A stretch of DNA of 64,000 bases, taken from NCBI GenBank assembly GCA_030386875.1, contig CM059560.1, positions 44,000,757-44,064,756 on the forward strand, in the 5' to 3' direction. Positions 49,421 to 62,540 of this stretch are shown piece after piece. The notes under the pieces were generated by a model. The model did no database searches. It was given only the letters and a program-made list of their open reading frames with translations, and had not been told where the DNA came from. The stretch is from Morinoia aosen. Taxonomy: Eukaryota; Arthropoda; Malacostraca; Amphipoda; Talitridae. Position numbers and translations under genes: made by a program. Positions within the stretch are counted from its first letter, which is position 1, and each line of letters begins with the position of its first letter.

Positions 49421-52400
49421 GTGTACTCCTTTGTACGTTCTAGAGATATTTCCTGTACTCCTTCGTGCGCTGTAGAGATACCTTCTGTACTCCTTTGTAC
49501 GCTGTGGAGATACCTTCTGTACTCCTTTGTACGCTGTAGAGATACCTCGTGTACTCCTTTGTACGTTCTAGAGATATTTCCTGTACTCCTGTGTGCGCTG
49601 TAGAGATACCTTCTGAACTCCTTTGTGCGCTGTAGAGATACCTTCTCTACTCCTTTGTGCGCTGTAGAAATACCTTCTGTACTCCTTTGTGCGCTGTAGA
49701 GATACCTTCTGTACTCCTTTGTACGCTGTAGAGATACCTCGTGTACTCCTTTGTACGTTCTAGAGATATTTCCTGTACTCCTTTGTGCGCTGTAGAGATA
49801 CCTTCTGTACTCCTTTGTGCGCTGTAGAGATACCTTCTGTACTCCTTTGTGCGCTGTAGAGATACCTTCTGTACTCCTTTGTGCGCTGTAGAGATACCTT
49901 CTGTACTCCTTTGTGCGCTGTAGAGATACCTTCTGTACTCCTTTGTACGCTGTAGAGATACCTCGTGTACTCCTTTGTACGTTCTAGAGATATTTCCTGT
50001 ACTCCTTTGTGCGCTGTAGAGATACCTTCTGTACTCCTTTGTGCGCTGTAGAGATACCTTTTTTACTCCTTTGTGTGCTGTAGAGATACCTTCTGTACTC
50101 CTTTGTACGCTGTAGAGATACCTTCTGTACTCCTTTGTGCTCTGTAGAGATACCTTCTTTAATCCTTTGTACGCTGTAGAGATACCTCGTGTACTCCTTT
50201 GTACGTTCCAGAGATATTTCCTTTACTCCTTTGTGCGCTGTAGAGATACCTTCTGTACTCCTTTGTGCGCTGTAGAGATACCTTCTGTACTACTCTGTGC
50301 GCTGTAGAGATACCTTCTGTACTCCTTTGTGCGCTGTAGAGATACCTCGTGTACTCCTTTGTACGCTGTAGAGATACCTTCTGTACTCCTTTGTGCGCTG
50401 TAGAGATACCTTCTGTACTCCTTTGTGCGCTGTAGAGATACCTTCTGTACTCCTTTGTGCGCTGTAGAGATACCTTCTGTACTCCTTTGTGCGCTGTAGA
50501 GATACCTTCTGTACTCCTTTGTGCGCTGTAGAGATACCTTCTGTACTCCTTTGTGCGCTGTAGAGATACCTTCTGTACTCCTTTGTGCGCTGTAGAGATA
50601 CCTTCTGTACTCCTTTGTACGCTGTAGAGATACCTCGTGTACTCCTTTGTACGTTCTAGAGATATTTCCTGTACTCCTTTGTGCGCTGTAGAGATACCTT
50701 CTGTACTCCTTTGTGCGCTGTAGAGATACCTTCTGTACTCCTTTGTGCGCTGTAGAGATACCTTCTGTACTCCTTTGTGCGCTGTAGAGATACCTTCTGT
50801 ACTCCTTTGTGCGCTGTAGAGATACCTTCTGTACTCCTTTGTACGCTGTAGAGATACCTCGTGTACTCCTTTGTACGTTCTAGAGATATTTCCTGTACTC
50901 CTTTGTGCGCTGTAGAGATACCTTCTGTACTCCTTTGTGCGCTGTAGAGATACCTTCTGTACTCCTTTGTGCGCTGTAGAGATACCTTCTGCACTCCTTT
51001 GTGCGCTGTAGAGATACCTTCTGTACTCCTTTGTGCGCTGTAGAGATACCTTCTGTACTCCTTTGTGCGCTGTAGAGATACCTCGTGTACTCCTTTGTAC
51101 GTTCTAGAGATATTTCCTGTACTCCTTTGTGCGCTGTAGAGATACCTTCTGTACTCCTTTGTGCGCTGTAGAGATACCTTCTGTACTCCTTTGTGCGCTG
51201 TAGAGATACCTCGTGTACTCCTTTGTACGTTCTAGAGATATTTCCTGTACTCCTTTGTGCGCTGTAGAGATACCTTCTGTACTCCTTTGTGCGCTGTAGA
51301 GATACCTTCTGTACTCCTTTGTACGCTGTAGAGATACCTCGTGTACTACTTTGTGCGTTCTAGAGATATTTCCTGTACTCCTTTGTGCGCTGTAGAGATA
51401 CCTTCTGTACTCCTTTGTGCGCTGTAGAGATACCTTCTGTACTCCTTTGTGCGCTGTAGAGATACCTTCTGTACTCCTTTGTGCGCTGTAGAGATACCTT
51501 CTGTACTCCTTTGTACGTTCTAGAGATATTTCCTGTACTCCTTTGTGCGCTGTAGAGATACCTTCTGTACTCCTTTGTACGCTGTAGAGATACCTCGTGT
51601 ACTCCTTTGTACGTTCTGTAGATATTTCCTGTACTCCTTTGTGCGCTGTAGAGATACCTTCTGTACTCCTTTGTGCGCTGTAGGGATACCTTCTGTACTC
51701 CTTTGTGCGCTGTAGAGATACCTTCTGTACTCCTTTGTACGCTGTAGAGATACCTCGTGTACTCCTTTGTACGTTCTAGAGATATTTCCTGTACTCCTTT
51801 GTGCGCTGTAGAGATACCTTCTGTACTCCTTTGTGCGCTGTAGAGATACCTTCTGTACTCCTTTGTGCGCTGTAGAGATACCTTCTGTACTCCTTTGTAC
51901 GCTGTAGAGATACCTTCTGTACTCCTTTGTGCGCTGTAGAGATACCTTCTGTACTCCTTTGTACGCTGTAGAGATACCTCGTGTACTCCTTTGTACGTTC
52001 TAGAGATATTTCCTGTACTCCTTTGTGCGCTGTAGAGATACCTTCTGTACTCCTTTGTGCGCTGTAGAGATACCTTCTGTACTCCTTTGTGCGCTGTAGA
52101 GATACCTTCTCTACTCCTTTGTTCGCTGTAGAGATACGTTCTGTACTCCTTTGTGCGCTGTAGAGATACCTTCTGTACTCCTTTGTACGCTGTAGAGATA
52201 CCTCGTGTACTCCTTTGTACGTTCTAGAGATATTTCCTGTACTCCTTTGTGCGCTGTAGAGATACCTTCTGTACTCCTTTGTGCGCTGTAGAGATACCTT
52301 CTGAACTCCTTTGTGCGCTGTAGAGATACCTTCTGTACTCCTTTGTACGCTGTAGAGATACCTTCTGTACTCCTTTGTGCGCTGTAGAGATACCTTCTCT

Positions 52401-54380
52401 ACTCCTTTGTACGCTGTAGAGATACCTCGTGTACTCCTTTGTACGTTCTAGAGATATTTCCTGTACTCCTTTGTGCGCTGTAGAGATACCTTCTGTACTC
52501 CTTTGTGCGCTGTAGAGATACCTTCTGTACTCCTTTGTGCGCTGTAGAGATACCTTCTGTACTCCTTTGTGCGCTGTAGAGATACCTTCTGTACTCCTTT
52601 ATACGTTCTAGAGATATTTCCTGTACTCCTTTGTGCGCTGTAGAGATACCTTCTGTACTCCTTTGTACGCTGTAGAGATTCCTCGTTTACTCCTTTGTAC
52701 GTTCTAGAGATATTTCCTGTACTCCTTTGTGCGCTGTAGAGATACCTTCTGTACTCCTGTGTGCGCTGTAGAGATACCTTCTGTACTCCTTTGTGTGCTG
52801 TAGAGATACCTTCTGTACTCCTTTGTACGCTGTAGAGATACCTCGTGTACTCCTTTGTACGTTCTAGAGATATTTCTTGTACTCCTTTGTGCGCTGTAGA
52901 GATACCTTCTGTACTCCTTTGTGCGCTGTAGAGATACCTTCTGTACTCCTTTGTGCGCTGTAGAGATACCTTCTGTACTTCTTTGTACGCTGTAGAGATA
53001 CCTTCTGTACTCCTTTGTGCGCTGTAGAGACACCTTCTGTACTCCTTTGTACGCTGAAGAGATACCTCGTGTACTCCTTTGTACGTTCTAGAGATATTTC
53101 CTGTACTCCTTTGTGCGCTGTAGAGATACCTTCTGTACTCCTTTGTGCGCTGTAGAGATACCTTCTGTACTCCTTTGTGCGCTGTAGAGATACCTTCTGT
53201 ACTCCTTTGTGCGCTGTAGAGATACCTTCTGTACTCCTTTGTGCGCTGTAAAGATACCTCGTGTACTCCTTTGTACGTTCTAGAGATAATTCCTGTACTC
53301 CTTTGTGCGCTGTAGAGATACCTTCTGTACTCCTTTGTGCGCTGTAGAGATACCTTCTGTACTCCTTTGTACGCTGTAGAGATACCTCGTGTACTCCTTT
53401 GTACGTTCTAGAGATATTTCCTGTACTCCTTTGTGCGCTGTAGAGATACCTTCTGTACTCCTTTGTGCGCTGTAGAGATACCTTCTGTACTCCTTTGTGC
53501 GCTGTAGAGATACCTTCTGTACTCCTTTGTGCGCTGTAGAGATACCTTCTGTACTCCTTTGTGCGCTGTAGAGATACCTCGTGTACTCCTTTGTACGCTG
53601 TAGAGATACCTTCTGAACTCCTTTGTGCGCTGTAGAGATACCTTCTCTACTCCTTTGTGCGCTGTAGAGATACCTTCTGTACTCCTTTGTGCGCTGTAGA
53701 GATACCTCGTGTACTCCTTTGTACGTTCTAGAGATATTTCCTGTACTCCTTTGTACGCTGTAGAGATACCTCGTGTACTCCTTTGAACGTTCCAGAGATA
53801 TTTCCTGTACTCCTTTGTGCGCTGTAGAGATACCTTCTGTACTCCTTTGTGCGCTGTAGAGATACCTTCTGTACTACTCTGTGCGCTGTAGAGATACCTT
53901 CTGTACTCCTTTGTGCGCTGTAGAGATACCTCGTGTACTCCTTTGTACGCTGTAGAGATACCTTCTGTACTCCTTTGTGCGCTGTAGAGATACCTTCTGT
54001 ACTCCTTTGTGCGCTGTAGAGATACCTTCTGTACTCCTTTGTGCGCTGTAGAGATACCTTCTGTACTCCTTTGTGCGCTGTAGAGATACCTTCTGTACTC
54101 CTTTGTGCGCTGTAGAGATACCTTCTGTACTCCTTTGTGCGCTGCAGAGATACCTTCTGTACTCCTTTGTGCGCTGTAGAGATACCTTCTGTACTCCTTT
54201 GTACGCTGTAGAGATACCTCGTGTACTCCTTTGTACGTTCTAGAGATATTTCCTGTACTCCTTTGTGCGCTGTAGAGATACCTTCTGTACTCCTTTGTGC
54301 GCTGTAGAGATACCTTCTGTACTCCTTTGTACGCTGTGGAGATACCTTCTGTACTCCTTTGTACGCTGTAGAGATACCTC
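49421..54380. repeat. Long higher-order repeat, unit 1 (4,960 bp, 155 monomers)
   Basis: Unit defined from one marker group (CCTTCGTGCG with two TGTGGAG units) to its next occurrence. Marker order is: start group; CTTTAATCC 738 bp later (50159); TACTACTCTG; TACTACTTTG; a C unit reading TTCTGTAG (51613); then, 508 bp later, GTTCGCTG with ACGTTCTG (52121). The 738-bp and 508-bp spacings are identical in the other units that have them. Near 53580-53900 it contains a partial extra copy of the CTTTAATCC-proximal segment (TTTGAACGTTCC, TACTACTCTG), an 832-bp difference from units 2 and 3. Confidence 0.88.
52590..53060. repeat. Segment shared with 61770-62245 at 9,184 bp
   Basis: Markers TTTATACGTTC (52599/61783), a B unit with GATTCCTCGTTTAC, CCTGTGTGCG, ATTTCTTGTAC (52872/62056), GAGACACC (about 53027/62211) and GCTGAAGAG (53053/62237) line up at exactly 287 monomers. 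This block is absent from unit 2 of the long repeat, which explains much of that unit's shorter length. Confidence 0.85.
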
Positions 54381-57300
54381 GTGTACTCCTTTGTACGTTC
54401 TAGAGATATTTCCTGTACTCCTTCGTGCGCTGTAGAGATACCTTCTGTACTCCTTTGTACGCTGTGGAGATACCTTCTGTACTCCTTTGTACGCTGTAAA
54501 AATACCTCGTGTACTCCTTTGTACGTTCTAGAGATATTTCCTGTACTCCTGTGTGCGCTGTAGAGATACCTTCTGAACTCCTTTGTGCGCTGTAGAGATA
54601 CCTTCTCTACTCCTTTGTGCGCTGTAGAGATACCTTCTGTACTCCTTTGTGCGCTGTAGAGATACCTTCTGTACTCCTTTGTACGCTGTAGAGATACCTC
54701 GTGTACTCCTTTGTACGTTCTAGAGATATTTCCTGTACTCCTTTGTGCGCTGTAGAGATACCTTCTGTACTCCTTTGTGCGCTGTAGAGATACCTTCTGT
54801 ACTCCTTTGTGCGCTGTAGAGATACCTTCTGTACTCCTTTGTGCGCTGTAGAGATACCTTCTGTACTCCTTTGTGCGCTGTAGAGATACCTTCTGTACTC
54901 CTTTGTACGCTGTAGAGATACCTCGTGTACTCCTTTGTACGTTCTAGAGATATTTCCTGTACTCCTTTGTGCGCTGTAGAGATACCTTCTGTACTCCTTT
55001 GTGCGCTGTAGAGATACCTTCTGTACTCCTTTGTGTGCTGTAGAGATACCTTCTGTACTCCTTTGTACGCTGTAGAGATACCTTCTGTACTCCTTTGTGC
55101 TCTGTAGAGATACCTTCTTTAATCCTTTGTACGCTGTAGAGATACCTCGTGTACTCCTTTGTACGTTCCAGAGATATTTCCTGTACTCCTTTGTGCGCTG
55201 TAGAGATACCTTCTGTACTCCTTTGTGCGCTGTAGAGATACCTTCTGTACTACTCTGTGCGCTGTAGAGATACCTTCTGTACTCCTTTGTGCGCTGTAGA
55301 GATACCTCGTGTACTCCTTTGTACGCTGTAGAGATACCTTCTGTACTCCTTTGTGCGCTGTAAAGATACCTTCTGTACTCCTTTGTGCGCTGTAGAGATA
55401 CCTTCTGTACTCCTTTGTGCGCTGTAGAGATACCTTCTGTACTCCTTTGTGCGCTGTAGAGATACCTTCTGTACTCCTTTGTGCGCTGGTGAGATACCTT
55501 CTGTACTCCTTTGTGCGCTGTAGAGATACCTTCTGTACTCCTTTGTGCGCTGTAGAGATACCTTCTGTACTCCTTTGTACGCTGTAGAGATACCTCGTGT
55601 ACTCCTTTGTACGTTCTAGAGATATTTCCTGTACTCCTTTGTGCGCTGTAGAGATACCTTCTGTACTCCTTTGTGCGCTGTAGAGATACCTTCTGTACTC
55701 CTTTGTGCGCTGTAGAGATACCTTCTGTACTCCTTTGTGCGCTGTAGAGATACCTTCTGTACTCCTTTGTGCGCTGTAGAGATACCTTCTGTACTCCTTT
55801 GTGCGCTGTAGAGATACCTTCTGTACTCCTTTGTACGCTGTAGAGATACCTCGTGTACTCCTTTGTACGTTCTAGAGATATTTCCTGTACTCCTTTGTGC
55901 GCTGTAGTGATACCTTCTGTACTCCTTTGTGCGCTGTAGAGATACCTTCTGTACTCCTTTGTGCGCTGTAGAGATACCTTCTGTACTCCTTTGTGCGCTG
56001 TAGAGATACCTTCTGTACTCCTTTGTGCGCTGTAGAGATACCTTCTGTACTCCTTTGTGCGCTGTAGAGATACCTTCTGTACTCCTTTGTGCGCTGTAGA
56101 GATACCTCGTGTACTCCTTTGTACGTTCTAGAGATATTTCCTGTACTCCTTTGTGCGCTGTAGAGATACCTTCTGTACTCCTTTGTGCGCTGTAGAGATA
56201 CCTCGTGTACTCCTTTGTACGTTCTAGAGATATTTCCTGTACTCCTTTGTGCGCTGTAGAGATACCTTCTGTACTCCTTTGTGCGCTGTAGAGATACCTT
56301 CTGTACTCCTTTGTACGCTGTAGAGATACCTCGTGTACTACTTTGTACGTTCTAGAGATATTTCCTGTACTCCTTCGTGCGCTGTAGAGATACCTTCTGT
56401 ACTCCTTTGTGCGCTGTAGAGATACCTTCTGTACTCCTTTGTGCGCTGTAGAGATACCTTCTGTACTCCTTTGTGCGCTGTAGAGATACCTTCTGTACTC
56501 CTTTGTACGTTCTAGAGATATTTCCTGTACTCCTTTGTGCGCTGTAGAGATACCTTCTGTCCTCCTTTGTACGCTTTAGGGATACCTCGTGTACTCCTTT
56601 GTACGTTCTGTAGATATTTCCTGTACTCCTTTGTGCGCTGTAGAGATACCTTCTGTACTCCTTTGTGCGCTGTAGAGATACCTTCTGTACTCCTTTGTGC
56701 GCTGTAGAGATACCTTCTGTACTCCTTTGTACGCTGTAGAGATACCTCGTGTACTCCTTTGTACGTTCTAGAGATATTTCCTGTACTCCTTTGTGCGCTG
56801 TAGAGATACCTTCTGTACTCCTTTGTGCGCTGTAGAGATACCTTCTGTACTCCTTTGTGCGCTGTAGAGATACCTTCTGTACTCCTTTGTACGCTGTAGA
56901 GATACCTTCTGTACTCCTCTGTGCGCTGTAGAGATACCTTCTGTAATCCTTTGTACGCTGTAGAGATACCTCGTGTACTCCTTTGTACGTTCTAGAGATA
57001 TTTCCTGTACTCCTTTGTGCGCTGTAGAGATACCTTCTGTACTCCTTTGTGCGCTGTAGAGATACCTTCTGTACTCCTTTGTGCGCTGTAGAGATACCTT
57101 CTGTACTCCTTTGTTCGCTGTAGAGATACGTTCTGTACTCCTTTGTGCGCTGTAGAGATACCTTCTGTACTCCTTTGTGCGCTGTAGAGATACCTTCTGT
57201 ACTCCTTTGTGCGCTGTAAAGATACCTCGTGTACTCCTTTGTACGTTCTAGAGATAATTCCTGTACTCCTTTGTGCGCTGTAGAGATACCTTCTGTACTC

Positions 57301-57516
57301 CTTTGTGCGCTGTAGAGATACCTTCTGTACTCCTTTGTACGCTGTAGAGATACCTCGTGTACTCCTTTGTACGTTCTAGAGATATTTCCTGTACTCCTTT
57401 GTGCGCTGTAGAGATACCTTCTGTACTCCTTTGTGCGCTGTAGAGATACCTTCTGTACTCCTTTGTACGCTGTGGAGATACCTTCTGTACTCCTTTGTAC
57501 GCTGTAGAGATACCTC
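54381..57516. repeat. Long higher-order repeat, unit 2 (3,136 bp, 98 monomers)
   Basis: Has the start group (54381), CTTTAATCC at 55119 (738 bp), TTCTGTAG at 56605 and GTTCGCTG at 57113 (508 bp later). The GATAATT unit follows only 140 bp after that, at 57253, whereas in unit 1 the same interval is 1,164 bp. About 1 kb has therefore been lost here or gained in unit 1. A unit near 55488 reads CTGGTGAG, a local scramble without length change. Confidence 0.87.
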
Positions 57517-57754
57517 GTGTACTCCTTTGTACGTTCTAGAGATATTTCCTGTACTCCTTCGTGCGCTGTAGAGATACCTTCTGTACTCCTTTGTACGCTG
57601 TGGAGATACCTTCTGTACTCCTTTGTACGCTGTAGAGATACCTCGTGTACTCCTTTGTACGTTCTAGAGATATTTCCTGTACTCCTGTGTGCGCTGTAGA
57701 GATACCTTCTGAACTCCTTTGTGCGCTGTAGAGATACCTTCTCTACACCTTTGT

Positions 57755-59194
57755 GCGCTGTAGAGATACCTTCTGTACTCCTTTGTGCGCTGTAGAGATA
57801 CCTTCTGTACTCCTTTGTACGCTGTAGAGATACCTCGTGTACTCCTTTGTACGTTCTAGAGATATTTCCTGTACTCCTTTGTGCGCTGTAGAGATACCTT
57901 CTGTACTCCTTTGTGCGCTGTAGAGATACCTTCTGTACTCCTTTGTGCGCTGTAGAGATACCTTCTGTACTCCTTTGTGCGCTGTAGAGATACCTTCTGT
58001 ACTCCTTTGTGCGCTGTAGAGATACCTTCTGTACTCCTTTGTACGCTGTAGAGATACCTCGTGTACTCCTTTGTACGTTCTAGAGATATTTCCTGTACTC
58101 CTTTGTGCGCTGTAGAGATACCTTCTGTACTCCTTTGTGCGCTGTAGAGATACCTTCTGTACTCCTTTGTGTGCTGTAGAGATACCTTCTGTACTCCTTT
58201 GTACGCTGTAGAGATACCTTCTGTACTCCTTTGTGCTCTGTAGAGATACCTTCTTTAATCCTTTGTACGCTGTAGAGATACCTCGTGTACTCCTTTGAAC
58301 GTTCCAGAGATATTTCCTGTACTCCTTTGTGCGCTGTAGAGATACCTTCTGTACTCCTTTGTGCGCTGTAGAGATACCTTCTGTACTACTCTGTGCGCTG
58401 TAGAGATACCTTCTGTACTCCTTTGTGCGCTGTAGAGATACCTCGTGTACTCCTTTGTACGCTGTAGAGATACCTTCTGTACTCCTTTGTGCGCTGTAGA
58501 GATACCTTCTGTACTCCTTTGTGCGCTGTAGAGATACCTTCTGTACTCCTTTGTGCGCTGTAGAGATACCTTCTGTACTCCTTTGTGCGCTGTAGAGATA
58601 CCTTCTGTACTCCTTTGTGCGCTGTAGAGATACCTTCTGTACTCCTTTGTGCGCTGTAGAGATACCTTCTGTACTCCTTTGTACGCTGTAGAGATACCTC
58701 GTGTACTCCTTTGTACGTTCTAGAGATATTTCCTGTACTCCTTTGTGCGCTTTAGAGATACCTTCTGTACTCCTTTGTGCGCTGTAGAGATACCTTCTGT
58801 ACTCCTTTGTGCGCTGTAGAGATACCTTCTGTACTCCTTTGTGCGCTGTAGAGATACCTTCTGTACTCCTTTGTGCGCTGTAGAGATACCTTCTGTACTC
58901 CTTTGTGCGCTGTAGAGATACCTTCTGTACTCCTTTGTGCGCTGTTGAGATACCTCGTGTACTCCTTTGTACGTTCTAGAGATATTTCCTGTACTCCTTT
59001 GTGCGCTGTAGAGATACCTTCTGTACTCCTTTGTGCGCTGTAGAGATACCTTCTGTACTCCTCTGTACGCTGTAGAGATACCTCGTGTACTACTTTGTAC
59101 GTTCTAGAGATATTTCCTGTACTCCTTTGTGCGCTGTAGAGATACCTTCTGTACTCCTTTGTGCGCTGTAGAGATACCTTCTGTACTCCTTTGT
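57755..59194. repeat. 1,440-bp tandem duplication, left unit
   Basis: A 45-monomer unit directly followed by its copy. Markers at exact 1,440-bp spacing are CTTTAATCC (58253/59693), TTTGAACGTTCCAG (58287/59727), TACTACTCTG, GCGCTTTAGAG (58747/60187), TGTTGAGATACCTCG (58941/60381) and CCTCTGTACG with TACTACTTTG (about 59060/60500). I noticed no difference between the copies in these stretches, suggesting one of the most recent events in the window. Confidence 0.9.
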
Positions 59195-60693
59195 GCGCTG
59201 TAGAGATACCTTCTGTACTCCTTTGTGCGCTGTAGAGATACCTTCTGTACTCCTTTGTACGCTGTAGAGATACCTCGTGTACTCCTTTGTACGTTCTAGA
59301 GATATTTCCTGTACTCCTTTGTGCGCTGTAGAGATACCTTCTGTACTCCTTTGTGCGCTGTAGAGATACCTTCTGTACTCCTTTGTGCGCTGTAGAGATA
59401 CCTTCTGTACTCCTTTGTGCGCTGTAGAGATACCTTCTGTACTCCTTTGTGCGCTGTAGAGATACCTTCTGTACTCCTTTGTACGCTGTAGAGATACCTC
59501 GTGTACTCCTTTGTACGTTCTAGAGATATTTCCTGTACTCCTTTGTGCGCTGTAGAGATACCTTCTGTACTCCTTTGTGCGCTGTAGAGATACCTTCTGT
59601 ACTCCTTTGTGTGCTGTAGAGATACCTTCTGTACTCCTTTGTACGCTGTAGAGATACCTTCTGTACTCCTTTGTGCTCTGTAGAGATACCTTCTTTAATC
59701 CTTTGTACGCTGTAGAGATACCTCGTGTACTCCTTTGAACGTTCCAGAGATATTTCCTGTACTCCTTTGTGCGCTGTAGAGATACCTTCTGTACTCCTTT
59801 GTGCGCTGTAGAGATACCTTCTGTACTACTCTGTGCGCTGTAGAGATACCTTCTGTACTCCTTTGTGCGCTGTAGAGATACCTCGTGTACTCCTTTGTAC
59901 GCTGTAGAGATACCTTCTGTACTCCTTTGTGCGCTGTAGAGATACCTTCTGTACTCCTTTGTGCGCTGTAGAGATACCTTCTGTACTCCTTTGTGCGCTG
60001 TAGAGATACCTTCTGTACTCCTTTGTGCGCTGTAGAGATACCTTCTGTACTCCTTTGTGCGCTGTAGAGATACCTTCTGTACTCCTTTGTGCGCTGTAGA
60101 GATACCTTCTGTACTCCTTTGTACGCTGTAGAGATACCTCGTGTACTCCTTTGTACGTTCTAGAGATATTTCCTGTACTCCTTTGTGCGCTTTAGAGATA
60201 CCTTCTGTACTCCTTTGTGCGCTGTAGAGATACCTTCTGTACTCCTTTGTGCGCTGTAGAGATACCTTCTGTACTCCTTTGTGCGCTGTAGAGATACCTT
60301 CTGTACTCCTTTGTGCGCTGTAGAGATACCTTCTGTACTCCTTTGTGCGCTGTAGAGATACCTTCTGTACTCCTTTGTGCGCTGTTGAGATACCTCGTGT
60401 ACTCCTTTGTACGTTCTAGAGATATTTCCTGTACTCCTTTGTGCGCTGTAGAGATACCTTCTGTACTCCTTTGTGCGCTGTAGAGATACCTTCTGTACTC
60501 CTCTGTACGCTGTAGAGATACCTCGTGTACTACTTTGTACGTTCTAGAGATATTTCCTGTACTCCTTTGTGCGCTGTAGAGATACCTTCTGTACTCCTTT
60601 GTGCGCTGTAGAGATACCTTCTGTACTCCTTTGTGCGCTGTAGAGATACCTTCTGTACTCCTTTGTGCGCTGTAGAGATACCTTCTGTACTCC
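59195..60693. repeat. 1,440-bp tandem duplication, right unit
   Basis: Right copy of the 45-monomer unit. The similarity continues to about 60690, where the left copy has a B-C pair but this copy has a C unit directly after A. The right edge is therefore a recombination junction. The sequence afterwards resumes the order seen at 51530 and 56520. Confidence 0.9.
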
Positions 60694-62540
60694 TTTGTAC
60701 GTTCTAGAGATATTTCCTGTACTCCTTTGTGCGCTGTAGAGATACCTTCTGTACTCCTTTGTACGCTGTAGAGATACCTCGTGTACTCCTTTGTACGTTC
60801 TGTAGATATTTCCTGTACTCCTTTGTGCGCTGTAGAGATACCTTCTGTACTCCTTTGTGCGCTGTAGAAATACCTTCTGTACTCCTTTGTGCGCTGTAGA
60901 GATACCTTCTGTACTCCTTTGTACGCTGTAGAGATACCTCGTGTACTCCTTTGTACGTTCTAGAGATATTTCCTGTACTCCTTTGTGCGCTGTAGAGATA
61001 CCTTCTGTACTCCTTTGTGCGCTGTAGAGATACCTTCTGTACTCCTTTGTGCGCTGTAGAGATACCTTCTGTACTCCTTTGTACGCTGTAGAGACACCTT
61101 CTGTACTCCTTTGTGCGCTGTAGAGATACCTTCTGTACTCCTTTGTACGCTGTAGAGATACCTCGTGTACTCCTTTGTACGTTCTAGAGATATTTCCTGT
61201 ACTCCTTTGTGCGCTGTAGAGATACCTTCTGTACTCCTTTGTGCGCTGTAGAGATACCTTCTGTACTCCTTTGTGCGCTGTAGAGATACCTTCTGTACTC
61301 CTTTGTTCGCTGTAGAGATACGTTCTGTACTCCGTTGTGCGCTGTAGAGATACCTTCTGTACTCCTTTGTACGCTGTAGAGATACCTCGTGTACTCCTTT
61401 GTACGTTCTAGAGATATTTCCTGTACTCCTTTGTGCGCTGTAGAGATATCTTCTGTACTCCTTTGTGCGCTGTAGAGATACCTTCTGTACTCCTTTGTGC
61501 GCTGTAGAGATACCTTCTGTACTCCTTTGTACGCTGTAGAGATACCTTCTGTACTCCTTTGTGCGCTGTAGAGATACCTTCTCTACTCCTTTGTACGCTG
61601 TAGAGATACCTCGTGTACTCCTTTGTACGTTCTAGAGATATTTCCTGTACTCCTTTGTGCGCTGTAGAGATACCTTCTGTACTCCTTTGTGCGCTGTAGA
61701 GATACCTTCTGTAATCCTTTGTGCGCTGTAGAGATACCTACTCTACTCCTTTGTGCGCTGTAGAGATACCTTTTGTACTCCTTTATACGTTCTAGAGATA
61801 TTTCCTGTACTCCTTTGTGCGCTGTAGAGATACCTTCTGTACTCCTTTGTACGCTGTAGAGATTCCTCGTTTACTCCTTTGTACGTTCTAGAGATATTTC
61901 CTGTACTCCTTTGTGCGCTGTAGAGATACCTTCTGTACTCCTGTGTGCGCTGTAGAGATACCTTCTGTACTCCTTTGTGCGCTGTAGAGATACCTTCTGT
62001 ACTCCTTTGTACGCTGTAGAGATACCTCGTGTACTCCTTTGTACGTTCTAGAGATATTTCTTGTACTCCTTTGTGCGCTGTAGAGATACCTTCTGTACTC
62101 CTTTGTGCGCTGTAGAGATATCTTCTGTACTCCTTTGTGCGCTGTAGAGATACCTTCTGTACTTCTTTGTACGCTGTAGAGATACCTTCTGTACTCCTTT
62201 GTGCGCTGTAGAGACACCTTCTGTACTCCTTTGTACGCTGAAGAGATACCTCGTGTACTCCTTTGTACGTTCTAGAGATATTTCCTGTACTCCTTTGTGC
62301 GCTGTAGAGATACCTTCTGTACTCCTTTGTGCGCTGTAGAAATACCTTCTGTACTCCTTTGTACGCTGTAGAGATACCTCGTGTACTCCTTTGTACGTTC
62401 TAGAGATATTTCCTGTACTCCTTTGTGCGCTGTAGAGATACCTTCTGTACTCCTTTGTGCGCTGTAGAGATACCTTCTGTACTCCTTTGTACGCTGTGGA
62501 GATACCTTCTGTACTCCTTTGTACGCTGTAGAGATACCTC

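Larger units (their letters stand above)
57517..62540. repeat. Long higher-order repeat, unit 3 (5,024 bp, 157 monomers)
   Basis: Has the start group (57517) and CTTTAATCC at 58255 (738 bp), then a second CTTTAATCC at 59695 because of an internal 1,440-bp tandem duplication. TTCTGTAG is at 60797 and GTTCGCTG at 61305 (508 bp). The 3' part carries the block shared with 52590-53060. Confidence 0.87.

Noticed and set aside
49421..49603. Plus-strand reading frames of 60-88 codons (for example also at 10309, 16439, 20164, 25368, 54381, 57517, 62541) as small genes
   Set aside because: Each unit has TAG at positions 13-15, closing every frame within 96 bp. These frames survive only where a point variant removes it (TGTGGAG, TTCCAGAG, TGCAGAG, TGAAGAG, CTAGAAA context) or an indel shifts frame. 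They have no codon or domain signature and repeat only with the DNA.
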